Positions 17,586 through 24,985 of a stretch of 35,252 bases of DNA are shown one piece after another (position 1 is the first letter of the stretch; every line of letters starts with the position of its first letter). The stretch comes from Pseudomonadota bacterium. Lineage in GTDB: Bacteria; Pseudomonadota; Gammaproteobacteria; Burkholderiales; Burkholderiaceae_C. The stretch lies in NCBI GenBank assembly GCA_018241325.1, contig JAFEEB010000016.1, positions 1-35,252 of the forward strand. The letters are read 5' to 3'. The translations under genes were made by a program, and so were the position numbers. The notes below the pieces were generated by a model. That model did not search any database, was not told where the DNA came from, and saw nothing but the letters and a program-made list of their open reading frames with translations.

Positions 17586-17618
17586 TAGCGCGCAAGCAGC
17601 TATCTTATTTATAGTATG
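17586..17618 (+). repeat. Dispersed short repeat, copy C (truncated)
   Basis: GTAGCGCGCAAGCAGCTAT followed by CTTATTTATAGTA: the 3' half of the repeat. It sits between the two convergent GT39 genes and takes up most of their 71-nt spacer. Confidence 0.6.
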
Positions 17619-17634
17619 TTCCTGCCAGCCGATC

Positions 17635-19197
17635 TCAATGCCTCGTCAGCACCGCCGTGGCGCAATCCGGCTGCGTTGCCGCCACGATCCCCCAGTCCAC
17701 CGTCAGGCGCGGCCCCTGGGGGCGCGACGTCCAGGGCACGCTGATCTGCCCGTGCTCGCGCGCCTGGGCCATGAGCTGGGTGAGCGGCGCCGCCACCGCC
17801 GGCGCGTCCGGGCTGCGGTCGATCAGCACCAGCAGATCGCAGCGTGCGAGCGCCGGCGTGTTGATCCACGGCGCCCGGGCCGGGTCGCCGTCGATGAACA
17901 CCAGCGGCTGCGACGGCAGGTGGATGGAGACGTTGCCGGCCAGCCAGGTCTCGCCCGCCAGCACGCGCAGCGGCGTGTGGCCGTGCTGGCGCCACACCTG
18001 CTCCAGCTGTTGCGCCATCGCCGGCGCCGGAAAGTTGGAGCGCGCGTTGCGCCCCAGCCAGTCCACCAGCGGCCCGCGCCCCAGCGCCAGCCCGCCGGCC
18101 AGCACCAGCTGAAAGGCCACACCCAGGATGAAGCTGGTCTTGAGCAGCCGCGCCGGCTCCACCGCCGGCACCCAGCGCAGCAGCAGCAGGCCGAACAGCA
18201 CGTAGAACGTGGTCGCCCAGGACGAGGCCAGGTGCAGGCCGGCAACACCCATGGCCAGCGTGAGCGCCAGCGGGCCCAGCCCCATGAACAGCGCAAAGCG
18301 CCGCTCGGCCCAGGGCGGCGGCGCCGCGCCCGGCGCCGCCGTGCGCAGCCGCCAGCGCAACAGCGCCAGCGCGATCAGCGCCGGGGCGATGCGGGCCAGT
18401 TGCGCCGTGATGAAGAACCCCAGGTCGGTCCAGTGGCTGGGCGCGCCGCTGATGCCGTGCTCCACCGAATGCTCGGCATAGCGCAAGGGCGCAAAGCCCG
18501 ACTGCGCCAGCCAGGCGATGTGCGGGGCCACCCCGGCCGCGCCGATCGCCGCCGCCAGCAGCACCGGCGCCCAGGCTTGCCAGCGGTGCATGCGCGCGTC
18601 CTGCAGCAGCCACACGCCGATGACGGCAAACCACACCAGCGCGCTGTATTTGGACAGCAGCGTCAGGGCGGCCGCCGCGCCCACCAGCGCCCACTGCAGC
18701 CAGCGCCGCGCGCCGGGCGTGCGCACGGCCGCCAGCACCGCCCACAGCAGCAGGCCGACGGGCAGCAGCTGCAAGGTGTTGTGGTTGGCCATGATGCCGC
18801 GCAGGCTGTGATAGGCCACCAGCGAAGTCAGCACCACCGCCACGAAGGCGCGCAGTGGCGTGGTGATCACCAGCGCCATGCGCCACACGCACCACAGCAT
18901 GCCCACCACGCTGAGCTGCGCGGCAAAAAACGTCACCCATACCTGGCGCCCCAGCAACTCGGTCCAGGCATACATCCACCAGGTGGGCGCCGGCGGGTGC
19001 TTGTAGTAGCCCCATTGCAGCGACTGCGTCCACACCAGCTGCTCGATGTTGTCCCACGGCGGCGCGCGATGGCTGATGCCCGGCAGCAGTGTCCACAGCA
19101 GCAGGTGCAGCAGCAGGAACGCCAGCGTGACCCGGCCCATGTGGCGCGGGTTGGCGGGGTCGATGGACAGGCGCAGGGGTGGGACGGACAGGTTCAT
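17635..19197 (-). CDS. GT39/ArnT-like membrane glycosyltransferase, paralogue 2
   Basis: A 520-residue polytopic GT-C protein of the same family as the convergent neighbour. APPWDNIEQLVWTQSLQWGYYKHPPAPTWW is the first periplasmic loop with the conserved acidic residues. GIMANHNTLQLLP and LLSKYSALVWF match FNHNSAQVP and LYAKYSTGVFL of paralogue 1, and the C-terminal soluble part has VFIDGDPARAPWINTPAL. It is predicted to use a polyprenyl-phosphate sugar donor at the periplasmic face; substrates are unknown. The ATG at 19197 is chosen as the first in frame; an internal Met20 before GRVTLAFL is an alternative. The upstream 165 nt is shared with the divergent trxC. Confidence 0.85.
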   Translation of the reverse strand: MNLSVPPLRLSIDPANPRHMGRVTLAFLLLHLLLWTLLPGISHRAPPWDNIEQLVWTQSLQWGYYKHPPAPTWWMYAWTELLGRQVWVTFFAAQLSVVGMLWCVWRMALVITTPLRAFVAVVLTSLVAYHSLRGIMANHNTLQLLPVGLLLWAVLAAVRTPGARRWLQWALVGAAAALTLLSKYSALVWFAVIGVWLLQDARMHRWQAWAPVLLAAAIGAAGVAPHIAWLAQSGFAPLRYAEHSVEHGISGAPSHWTDLGFFITAQLARIAPALIALALLRWRLRTAAPGAAPPPWAERRFALFMGLGPLALTLAMGVAGLHLASSWATTFYVLFGLLLLRWVPAVEPARLLKTSFILGVAFQLVLAGGLALGRGPLVDWLGRNARSNFPAPAMAQQLEQVWRQHGHTPLRVLAGETWLAGNVSIHLPSQPLVFIDGDPARAPWINTPALARCDLLVLIDRSPDAPAVAAPLTQLMAQAREHGQISVPWTSRPQGPRLTVDWGIVAATQPDCATAVLTRH

Positions 19198-19362
19198 GGA
19201 GCACGGTGCGGCGCGTGCGCGAGTGTACGGCCCCGGCGGGCGGTGCGATCACGCTGCGCGGGGGCTTGCAATCGGACGCGGCAGCCGCACCTGTGATGCA
19301 GATGTTGTCGGTGTGCGGCCTGGCGCCGCGCCCCGATCCCGACTTTGCCGGAGCGCTTGCCC

Positions 19363-19809
19363 ATGACCGAAACCCTGCACATCGTCTGCCCCCACTGCCA
19401 CACCACCAACCGCGTGCGCGAAGACCAGCTGGCCAGCGCGCCCACCTGCGGCCAATGCAAGCAGCCGCTCTTTGCGGGCCATCCCGTCGCGCTCGACGAC
19501 GAGGCTGCCTTCGACAAGCACATCGCGCGCAGCCAGATCCCCGTGCTGGTCGATTTTTGGGCGCCCTGGTGTGGCCCCTGCCGCATGATGGCCCCCGCCT
19601 ACGAGCAGGCCGCGGCGCAGCTGGAGCCGCAGCTGCGCGTGGCCAAGGTCAACACCGAGGCGGCGCCTACCCTCGGCACGCGCTACAACATCCGCAGCAT
19701 CCCGACGCTGGCCCTGTTCGTCGGCGGCCGCGAGGTCGCGCGCCAGGCTGGCGCGCTGACCCACCCGGCCCAGATCGTTCAGTGGGCGCGGGCGCAGCTC
19801 GCGCGTTGA
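19363..19809 (+). CDS. trxC: Thioredoxin 2 (TrxC)
   Basis: A 148-residue thioredoxin with an N-terminal zinc ribbon (CPHC at 9-12, CGQC at 29-32) and a thioredoxin domain with active site WCGPC (Cys70, Cys73). PVLVDFWAPWCGPCRMMAP and RYNIRSIPTLALF (cis-Pro) are standard. It reduces protein disulfides in the cytosol; in E. coli trxC belongs to the OxyR response, but I see no clear OxyR site here. The ATG at 19363 has GGAG 9 nt upstream; an in-frame TTG at 19345 is less likely. It converges on the next gene with a 19-nt gap. Confidence 0.95.
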   Translation: MTETLHIVCPHCHTTNRVREDQLASAPTCGQCKQPLFAGHPVALDDEAAFDKHIARSQIPVLVDFWAPWCGPCRMMAPAYEQAAAQLEPQLRVAKVNTEAAPTLGTRYNIRSIPTLALFVGGREVARQAGALTHPAQIVQWARAQLAR

Positions 19810-19828
19810 CCTGGGCGGGCCTGGGCGC

Positions 19829-20188
19829 TCAGGACGCGGGCGCCTTGTCGATGAAACCGATCACTCGGTTGATGCGCCCGTCTTGCATTTCCAGCACGTC
19901 ACTTCCTTCAATTGGAGCCTCCTGCCCTGGAGCGCCCAGCGTCCAGGCGAGCCGGACGTAGGCGCCGTGCCCGTTGGGCGTGCCCAGCAGTTGAAAGCGA
20001 AAACCGGGAAACCGCGTCTTCACGGCTTCGATCAAGCCAGCGATCTGATCTGCGCCGGTGCCCTGCATCAGCGGATCGACGTAGCTTGCCTGCGGGCTCC
20101 AGTGTCTGGACAACAGCGAACGCCGCTGGTCGGCGTCGGCCTCGTTCCAGGTTTCGATGTAGGCGTCGGCAATGAGTCTTGGGGTCAT
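19829..20188 (-). CDS. SnoaL-like / NTF2-fold protein
   Basis: A 119-residue protein with the pattern of the SnoaL-like (NTF2-fold) family: ADAYIETWNEADADQRRSLLSRHWSPQASYVDPL at the start, GFRFQLLGTPNGHGAYVRLAWTLG in the middle, and the closing strands GSDVLEMQDGRINRVIGFID. Members are small cone-shaped barrels with very varied roles (cyclases, isomerases, binding proteins); no function can be named. The ATG at 20188 is supported by AAGGA 10 nt upstream and by the family N-terminus; the frame stays open further upstream but looks non-coding. Its base composition is somewhat less GC-rich than the core genes. It lies beside a second NTF2-like gene in a probable integron cassette, but the two share little sequence. 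Confidence 0.75.
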   Translation of the reverse strand: MTPRLIADAYIETWNEADADQRRSLLSRHWSPQASYVDPLMQGTGADQIAGLIEAVKTRFPGFRFQLLGTPNGHGAYVRLAWTLGAPGQEAPIEGSDVLEMQDGRINRVIGFIDKAPAS

Positions 20189-20430
20189 GGTTCTGAGTCC
20201 TTTGGATGAACCGGCAAGCGCCGGTGCAACAGACCATAGGAGCATCATGGGTGGACGTCGATGACCTTGCAGGTCATCGGCGCGGCGCATCTCGAACGCC
20301 GGCTTGGCCCGTCGGTCGCTGTCGTCGCGGCTTGCTTACCCCACAGGTAATCGCCACGCGGGCCGAGGTCTTGCACACTGGGTGCGAGCCGTTGCGTTTT
20401 GCACCGGCCACGGACGAAAGGGGCCCGCGC

Positions 20431-20850
20431 GTGAAAACCGTTGAAGCTTCCAAAGGGTTGAAAGCGGCCTTGCTGGCCGACGCTGCGGCCTGTGCCGCCA
20501 TGGCTGCCGTGCACCTGCTGGCCGGCGGTGCTCTGGCGGACGGGTTGGCGCTGCCGCGCAGCCAGGTGCTTGGCGTCGGCGTTTTTCTGGTGCCCTGGAG
20601 CGCGTTTTTGCTGGGGCTGGCGCGATGGCCCTGGCCCACCGCAGAGTGGATGCTGGGTGTGGTCGTCGGCAACGGCCTGTGGGCGATCGCAGCGTTCGGC
20701 CTGCTGGCGTCAGACGCCTTCGCGGCCACCGCCTGGGGTCAGGCCTATCTGGCGCTGCACGGGCTGGGGGTGCTGCTGTTGGCGACCGCAGTGTGGCTCG
20801 CCTGGCGGCACGCGTGCGCCGTGTCGGCGGGTCGAGTCGCGCGCGCCTGA
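20431..20850 (+). CDS. Small integral membrane protein, unknown function
   Basis: A 139-residue protein I do not recognise. Four hydrophobic segments are visible (roughly LLADAAACAAMAAVHLLAG, VLGVGVFLVPWSAFLLGLA, WMLGVVVGNGLWAIAAFGLLA and YLALHGLGVLLLATAVWLAW). GTG at 20431 is preferred: AAAGGGG lies about 8 nt upstream, and the first residues (KTVEASKGLKAALL) form a plausible cytosolic start; the frame further upstream has no membrane segment and poor coding look. The stop is 7 nt before GTTGGGC, the left boundary of the cassette-like element, so the 3' end of this gene marks the insertion point. Confidence 0.65.
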   Translation: MKTVEASKGLKAALLADAAACAAMAAVHLLAGGALADGLALPRSQVLGVGVFLVPWSAFLLGLARWPWPTAEWMLGVVVGNGLWAIAAFGLLASDAFAATAWGQAYLALHGLGVLLLATAVWLAWRHACAVSAGRVARA

Positions 20851-20857
20851 TCGTGCG

Positions 20858-21427
20858 TTGGGCGGCGAGAACGGAAATTTGACACATCGAGGTAAGAACA
20901 TGCGGATTCAAAGCTCACCGATCACCGGAAGTGAAGACAAGCAAACCCTCTCTGCTCACCTTCGGGCGTTGTCCGATTTCTACACTGCTTTCAACAATGC
21001 AGATATGGAACTGATGTCGCGGAATTGGGCGCAGACCGACGAAGCGATCATGGACAACCCTGTCGGTGGAATCAAGCGCGGATGGGAAGAAATACGATCT
21101 GTTTACGAGCAGATATTTAGCGGGCCCGCCAAAGTGAAAGTGGAGTTCTACGATTACGTTCTCTGCGATGTGGAGAACATGTTTTACGTCACGGGTCGAG
21201 AGCGTGGCCACCTGAGCTCAGGCCATACCCAACTCAGCCTGGCAATCCGCACAACCAGAATCTTTCGGCTTCTTGAGGGTCAGTGGCGACAGGTTCATCA
21301 TCACGGATCAATGGACGACCCGGAGCTTTTAACCAAATATCAAGCTGCAGTCCGCAGGGCCGGCAATGCGGCCTAACTCTCATCCCAGCGAACGATCGCC
21401 TGCGGCTCGCACCGCTGAATTCGGGCG
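20858..21427 (+). mobile_element. Solitary integron gene cassette (predicted)
   Basis: A 570-bp unit bounded on both sides by GTTGGGC (20857-20863 and 21427-21433), cut in the usual place G^TTGGGC. It has a 42-nt leader, a single ORF oriented toward an attC-like site, and a composition near 50% GC in lines I counted, against roughly 70% or more in flanking genes. No integrase, attI or second attC is in the window, so it looks like one cassette inserted at a secondary GTT site. Confidence 0.7.
20900..21376 (+). CDS. Cassette-borne SnoaL-like/NTF2-fold protein
   Basis: A 158-residue protein. HLRALSDFYTAFNNADMELMSRNWAQTDEAIMDNPVGGIKRGWEEIRSVYEQIFSGPAKVKVEFYDY is the typical front half of SnoaL-like/DUF4440-type proteins, and RTTRIFRLLEGQWRQVHHHGSMDDPELL is the typical closing strand pair. 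NTF2-like barrels are known among integron cassette products (Bal32a is one). The ATG at 20900 has GAGG 8 nt upstream. Its TAA stop is embedded in the GCCTAAC core of the attC-like site, a classic cassette layout. Codon use is clearly different from the neighbours (many AAT, TTT, ATA, TTA), pointing to horizontal origin. The function is unknown. Confidence 0.8.
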   Translation: MRIQSSPITGSEDKQTLSAHLRALSDFYTAFNNADMELMSRNWAQTDEAIMDNPVGGIKRGWEEIRSVYEQIFSGPAKVKVEFYDYVLCDVENMFYVTGRERGHLSSGHTQLSLAIRTTRIFRLLEGQWRQVHHHGSMDDPELLTKYQAAVRRAGNAA

Positions 21428-21433
21428 TTGGGC
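21371..21433 (+). other. attC-like recombination site
   Basis: A 63-bp imperfect palindrome: R'' core GCCTAAC (fits RYYYAAC) at 21371-21377 and R' core GTTGGGC (fits GTTRRRY) at 21427-21433. An inner inverted pair CAGCG (21386-21390) / CGCTG (21413-21417) is set 8 and 9 nt in from the cores, with a GC-rich loop. This is the R''-L''-L'-R' arrangement recognised by integron integrases as a folded bottom strand. Confidence 0.72.
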
Positions 21434-21469
21434 CATTGTTGCGACACTTCAGGCGCACGGAGCCATCCC

Positions 21470-21706
21470 ATGACCCACGAACTGCTTCCGCTCGCGGTGG
21501 CGTTGCTCATCGCCATTCCCGCCGCCGGTTCGTGCCTGGGTATCGGCCTGGCCGCGTCGCGCTTTCTGGAGGCGTCGGCGCGCCAGCCCGAGTTTGCCCC
21601 GGAGTTGCAAACCAAATTTTTCCTGGCGGCCGGCCTGCTGGACAGCGCCTTCATTATCGCCACCGGCATCGGCCTGTGGTTTGCCACCGCGAGCCCGTTC
21701 CAATGA
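21470..21706 (+). CDS. Orphan F-type ATP synthase subunit c-like protein
   Basis: A 78-residue hairpin of two membrane helices. GSCLGIGLAASRFLEASARQPEFAPELQTKFFLAAGLLDSAFIIATGIGLWFA closely follows AtpE of beta-proteobacteria: glycine-rich helix 1, the polar loop ARQPE with its conserved Arg-Gln-Pro, and helix 2 with the ion-binding acid (Asp in GLLDSAF). It is the only ATP synthase-like gene in the window; a true atpE would sit in an atpBEFHAGDC operon. The ATG at 21470 has GGAG 7 nt upstream. Its stop overlaps the next gene's start (ATGA), so the regulator downstream is translated from the same mRNA. It might be a spare c subunit, a ring modulator or a proteolipid with another role. Confidence 0.8.
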   Translation: MTHELLPLAVALLIAIPAAGSCLGIGLAASRFLEASARQPEFAPELQTKFFLAAGLLDSAFIIATGIGLWFATASPFQ

Positions 21707-22530
21707 GCCGCGGGTGGATGGCGCACAGCGCCGCGCGCCGTGACGTGGGGCCGCTGCTGCGCGACTGGCGCCAGCGCCGCAAGCTCAGCCAGATGGCGCT
21801 GGCGCTGGACGTGGGCGTGTCGCCGCGGCACCTGAGCTTTGTCGAGACCGGGCGCTCGCGTCCCAGCGCCGAGCTGCTGCTCTCGATGTCGGAGCACCTG
21901 GCGGTGCCGCTGCGCCAGCGCAACGAGCTTTTGCTGGCGGCCGGCTATGCCCCGCGCTACAGCGAAACCCGGCTGGACGCGCCGGGCCTGGACGCCGTGC
22001 GCAGCGCGCTGCAGCGCCTGCTGGACGCGCACGAGCCCTATCCCGGCCTGGCGCTGGACCGCTGCGGCAACGTGGTGCTGGCCAACGCCGCGGCCCAGCG
22101 GCTGACGACCCTGCTGCCGCCCGCGCTGCTGCAACCCCGGCTCAACATCTACCGCGCCAGCCTGCACCCCGAGGGCTTTGCCGCCGTGACCCGCAACTTC
22201 GCCGACTGGGGGCGCCACCTGGTGCATGAGCTGGCCTGGCTTGCCGAATCCACGGGCGATGCCGAGCTGGCCGCGCTGGCCGAGGAGGTGATGGCCTACC
22301 CCAACGTGGCGGCGCTGATGGCCGCCCGGCCGCAGGCGCCAAGCGACGCGGGCGGCCTGGTGCTGACCTGCGAGATGCAGTTGGGCGCGCAGCGCCTGAC
22401 CCTGTTCACTGCCCGCGCGGCGATCGGCGCGCCGCGTGACGTGACGCTGGCCGAGCTGACGCTGGAGCTGTTCTACCCGGCCGACGGGGCCAGCGAGGCG
22501 GCGCTGCGGGCGGCCGCCACGCGCGCTTGA
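21703..22530 (+). CDS. XRE-family transcriptional regulator with MmyB-like ligand domain
   Basis: A 275-residue protein. Residues ~16-70 are an XRE helix-turn-helix: LLRDWRQRRKLSQMALALDVGVSPRHLSFVETGRSRPSAELLLSMSEHLAVPLRQRNELLLAAGYAP. The remainder fits the MmyB-like transcription regulator ligand-binding domain (LQRLLDAHEPYPGLALDRCGNVVLANAAAQRL, LNIYRASLHPEGFAAVTRNFADWGRHLVHEL). Such regulators often control oxidoreductase or fatty-acid genes next to them, but here the nearest partner is the c-subunit-like gene with which it overlaps by 4 bp. The ligand and targets are unknown. It converges on 22547-23152 with a 16-nt gap. Confidence 0.9.
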   Translation: MSRGWMAHSAARRDVGPLLRDWRQRRKLSQMALALDVGVSPRHLSFVETGRSRPSAELLLSMSEHLAVPLRQRNELLLAAGYAPRYSETRLDAPGLDAVRSALQRLLDAHEPYPGLALDRCGNVVLANAAAQRLTTLLPPALLQPRLNIYRASLHPEGFAAVTRNFADWGRHLVHELAWLAESTGDAELAALAEEVMAYPNVAALMAARPQAPSDAGGLVLTCEMQLGAQRLTLFTARAAIGAPRDVTLAELTLELFYPADGASEAALRAAATRA

Positions 22531-22546
22531 CCTGAACCGGGGTGCC

Positions 22547-23152
22547 TCAGCGCACCAGCGCCTCGTAGTCGCGGCGCGTGTCGGGCGCAACCCCGGCCAG
22601 CACCTGCGCGTGGCTGCACCGGTGGCGCGCCAGCAGGCGCGCCGAGGCCACGGCTTTCGAGCGGCAGAACCAGTGGCAGCTGTGCTGCATCAGGTACAGC
22701 TCGGCCGTCATGCGGTAGGCATGTTCCTTGTCGGGCAGGCCGGCGCTGCCCTGCGCCAGCGCCTCGATGGCGCGGGCGTGCAGCTCGAACAGGCGGCGTG
22801 CGTCGAACAGCCAGCGCCCGGGCAGCAGCGGCTGCGCGTAGGGCAGGGCAAAGGGCAGCTTGCTGATCTGCGCCTGCGGCGCCGGGACGCGGGCAAAGTC
22901 GGCAGCAAAGCGGCTGAACTGGCTGGCCAGCGTCTGCTCGCCGGTCGCCAGCGTGCCCCAGATCTGCGTGCGCCGCTCGGCGTCGCCTTCATACAGCCAG
23001 CGCAGATAGCCTTCGGTGAGGCTCTCCAGCATGGGCTCGATGCGGTAGGGCCCCAGCACCTGGCCCAGCAGGGCGATGCGGCGCGCCTGCTCGCGCCCGC
23101 GCAAGAGCGCGAACACGATGAAGGCCGCCACCAGCGCGATCAGCAGGTCCAT
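22547..23152 (-). CDS. Conserved hypothetical protein with one N-terminal membrane anchor
   Basis: A 201-residue protein that I do not recognise. It starts with a single hydrophobic helix (MDLLIALVAAFIVFALLRGREQARR) and continues as a soluble, mostly helical domain rich in Arg, Leu and Ala (ESLTEGYLRWLYEGDAERRTQIWGTLATGEQTLASQFSRFAADFARV; HAYRMTAELYLMQHSCHWFCRSKAVASARLL). The ATG at 23152 lies 10 nt after the nrdR stop and precedes the membrane helix directly, so I prefer it to the longer open frame. It is probably cotranscribed with nrdR. The topology suggests a cytosolic domain tethered to the inner membrane; no catalytic motif is visible. Confidence 0.7.
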   Translation of the reverse strand: MDLLIALVAAFIVFALLRGREQARRIALLGQVLGPYRIEPMLESLTEGYLRWLYEGDAERRTQIWGTLATGEQTLASQFSRFAADFARVPAPQAQISKLPFALPYAQPLLPGRWLFDARRLFELHARAIEALAQGSAGLPDKEHAYRMTAELYLMQHSCHWFCRSKAVASARLLARHRCSHAQVLAGVAPDTRRDYEALVR

Positions 23153-23162
23153 GCGGGCGTGG

Positions 23163-23612
23163 TCAACGTTTGACTTCGTCCACCAGCGCGCGAAACTCGT
23201 CGATGTCCTCGAAGCTGCGGTACACGCTGGCAAAGCGCACGTAGGCCACCTTGTCGAGTTTCTTCAATTCGCGCATCACCAGCTCGCCCAGGCGGCTGGA
23301 GGCCACTTCGCGCGCGCCGGTGGCCAAGAGCTTTTCTTCGATGCGCTCGATGGCCGCGTCCTGCTGCTCGGTGCTGACCGGGCGCTTGCGCAGCGCCAGT
23401 TGCAGCGAGGCTTGCAGCTTGGGCCGCGCGTAGGGCACGCGCCGGCCGTCCTTCTTGACGATGGCCGGAAAGCTGACGTCGGGCCGCTCGTAGGTGGTAA
23501 AGCGCTTGCCGCAGTGCGCGCACTGGCGCCGGCGGCGGATGAAGTCGCCCTCGTCCGACACGCGGCTGTCCACCACCAGGGTTTCGCTGTGGGTGCAGAA
23601 GGGGCAGCGCAT
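23163..23612 (-). CDS. nrdR: Transcriptional repressor NrdR
   Basis: A 149-residue regulator of ribonucleotide reductase genes. The N-terminal zinc ribbon uses CPFC (3-6) and CAHC (31-34), with the conserved [17 protein letters not shown] and FTTYER between and after. From about residue 46 it has an ATP-cone ([29 protein letters not shown]) that senses dATP/ATP. The length is standard. The ATG at 23612 gives the canonical MRCPFC start; no Shine-Dalgarno is visible. It is downstream of glyA, as in many proteobacteria, with copy D of the dispersed repeat in the 90-nt gap. I did not find a NrdR box nearby. Confidence 0.97.
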   Translation of the reverse strand: MRCPFCTHSETLVVDSRVSDEGDFIRRRRQCAHCGKRFTTYERPDVSFPAIVKKDGRRVPYARPKLQASLQLALRKRPVSTEQQDAAIERIEEKLLATGAREVASSRLGELVMRELKKLDKVAYVRFASVYRSFEDIDEFRALVDEVKR

Positions 23613-23627
23613 TTTTAAGTCGAATCG

Positions 23628-23686
23628 GGCTCTGGCGCTTTTCCATCAAGCGCAGGCAGCTATCAAAATAATAGTTGTCCAGAGCC
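23628..23686 (+). repeat. Dispersed short repeat, copy D, flanked by an inverted repeat
   Basis: GGCGCTTTTCCATCAAGCGC, GGCAGCTATCAAAATAATAG: the best preserved copy. It is enclosed by GGCTCTGG (23628) and CCAGAGCC (23679), which could form a stem over a ~43-nt loop. It lies between glyA and nrdR, so the hairpin may influence read-through from glyA into nrdR. Confidence 0.65.
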
Positions 23687-23702
23687 GGGGCGCAGGCCGT
23701 GT

Positions 23703-24947
23703 TCAGCCGTAGACCGGAAAGCGCCGGGTCAGCTCGGCCACCTTGGCACGCACGGCGGCCAGCCGGGCTTCGTCGCGCGGCGCGTCCAGCACGTCGGCCA
23801 CCAGGTTGGCGGTGGCGCGCGCTTCGTCCTCCTTGAAGCCGCGCGTGGTCATGGCCGGCGTGCCGATGCGCACGCCGCTGGTGACCATGGGCTTTTCGGG
23901 GTCGTTGGGGATGGCGTTCTTGTTGATCGTCATGTGGGCGCTGCCCAGCACGGCCTCGGCCTCCTTGCCGGTGATGCCCTTGGCGCGCAGGTCCACCAGC
24001 ATGACGTGGCTTTGCGTGCCGCCGCTGACGATGCGCAGGCCGCGCTGGGTCAGCGTCTGCGCCACCACTTCGGCGTTTTTCTTGACTTGCGCCGCGTACT
24101 GCTTGAACTCGGGCTGCAGCGCCTCCTGAAAGGCCACCGCCTTGGCGGCAATGATGTGCATCAGCGGGCCGCCTTGCAGGCCGGGGAAGACCGCGCTGTT
24201 GATGGCCTTCTCGTGCTCGGCGCGCATCAATATGAAGCCGGCGCGCGGGCCGCGCAGGCTCTTGTGCGTGGTGCTGGTCACCACGTCGGCGTGCGGCACG
24301 GGGTTGGGGTAGCAGCCGCCGGCGATCAGGCCGGCGTAGTGCGCCATGTCCACCATGAAGACGGCGCCCACGTCCTTGGCCACCTTGGCAAAGCGCGCCC
24401 AGTCGATCTCCAGGCTGTAGGCGCTGGCACCGGCGATGATCAGCTTGGGCTTGGTTTCGTGCGCCTTCTTCTCCATCGCGTCGTAGTCGATGGCTTCCTT
24501 CTCGTTCAGACCGTAGCTCACCACGTTGAACCACTTGCCCGACATGTTCAGCGCCATGCCGTGCGTCAGGTGCCCGCCCTCGGCCAGGCTCATGCCCATG
24601 ATGGTGTCGCCGGGTTTGCAAAACGCCATCAGCACCGCCACGTTGGCGCTGGCACCGCAGTGCGGCTGCACGTTGGCCGCTTCGGCGTCGAACAACTGCT
24701 TGACGCGGTCGATGGCCAGCTGCTCGACCACGTCCACGTGCTCGCAGCCGCCGTAGTAGCGCCGGCCCGGGTAGCCCTCGGCGTATTTGTTGGTCAGTTG
24801 CGTGCCGGCGGCCTGCAAGACGGCGGGCGAGGCGTAGTTCTCGCTGGCGATCAGCTCGATGTGGTCTTCCTGGCGCTGGTGCTCGGCCTGGATGGCGGCC
24901 CAGACGGCAGGGTCTTGCTGGGCGATGGTGGTGCTGCGGTGGTACAT
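23703..24947 (-). CDS. glyA: Serine hydroxymethyltransferase
   Basis: A 414-residue PLP enzyme that interconverts serine and glycine while loading tetrahydrofolate with a one-carbon unit. Family landmarks are [49 protein letters not shown], the PLP lysine Lys229 in [14 protein letters not shown] (same number as E. coli), and the C-terminal [14 protein letters not shown]. The ATG at 24947 has a strong AAAGGA 5 nt upstream. It is preceded by a ZTP riboswitch, which links expression to ZTP/AICAR accumulation when 10-formyl-THF is short. It is probably cotranscribed with nrdR and 22547-23152. Confidence 0.97.
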   Translation of the reverse strand: MYHRSTTIAQQDPAVWAAIQAEHQRQEDHIELIASENYASPAVLQAAGTQLTNKYAEGYPGRRYYGGCEHVDVVEQLAIDRVKQLFDAEAANVQPHCGASANVAVLMAFCKPGDTIMGMSLAEGGHLTHGMALNMSGKWFNVVSYGLNEKEAIDYDAMEKKAHETKPKLIIAGASAYSLEIDWARFAKVAKDVGAVFMVDMAHYAGLIAGGCYPNPVPHADVVTSTTHKSLRGPRAGFILMRAEHEKAINSAVFPGLQGGPLMHIIAAKAVAFQEALQPEFKQYAAQVKKNAEVVAQTLTQRGLRIVSGGTQSHVMLVDLRAKGITGKEAEAVLGSAHMTINKNAIPNDPEKPMVTSGVRIGTPAMTTRGFKEDEARATANLVADVLDAPRDEARLAAVRAKVAELTRRFPVYG

Positions 24948-24985
24948 GGCAATCCTTTTGGACGGGGATTCCCTTGGCGGGCAAG

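Noticed and set aside
20206-20430. Longer start of the four-helix membrane protein
   Set aside because: The added part is Arg/Pro-rich without membrane character; GTG at 20431 has a clear Shine-Dalgarno.
20790-20863. A second attC site at the left end of the cassette
   Set aside because: Only GTTGGGC is present; no RYYYAAC partner or inner inverted pair was found upstream, so it is better read as the insertion point.
21470-21706. c-subunit of an N-type (alternative) ATPase operon
   Set aside because: The sequence follows ordinary F-type AtpE (ARQPE loop, GLLD) and no atpQ/atpR or other N-ATPase genes are nearby.
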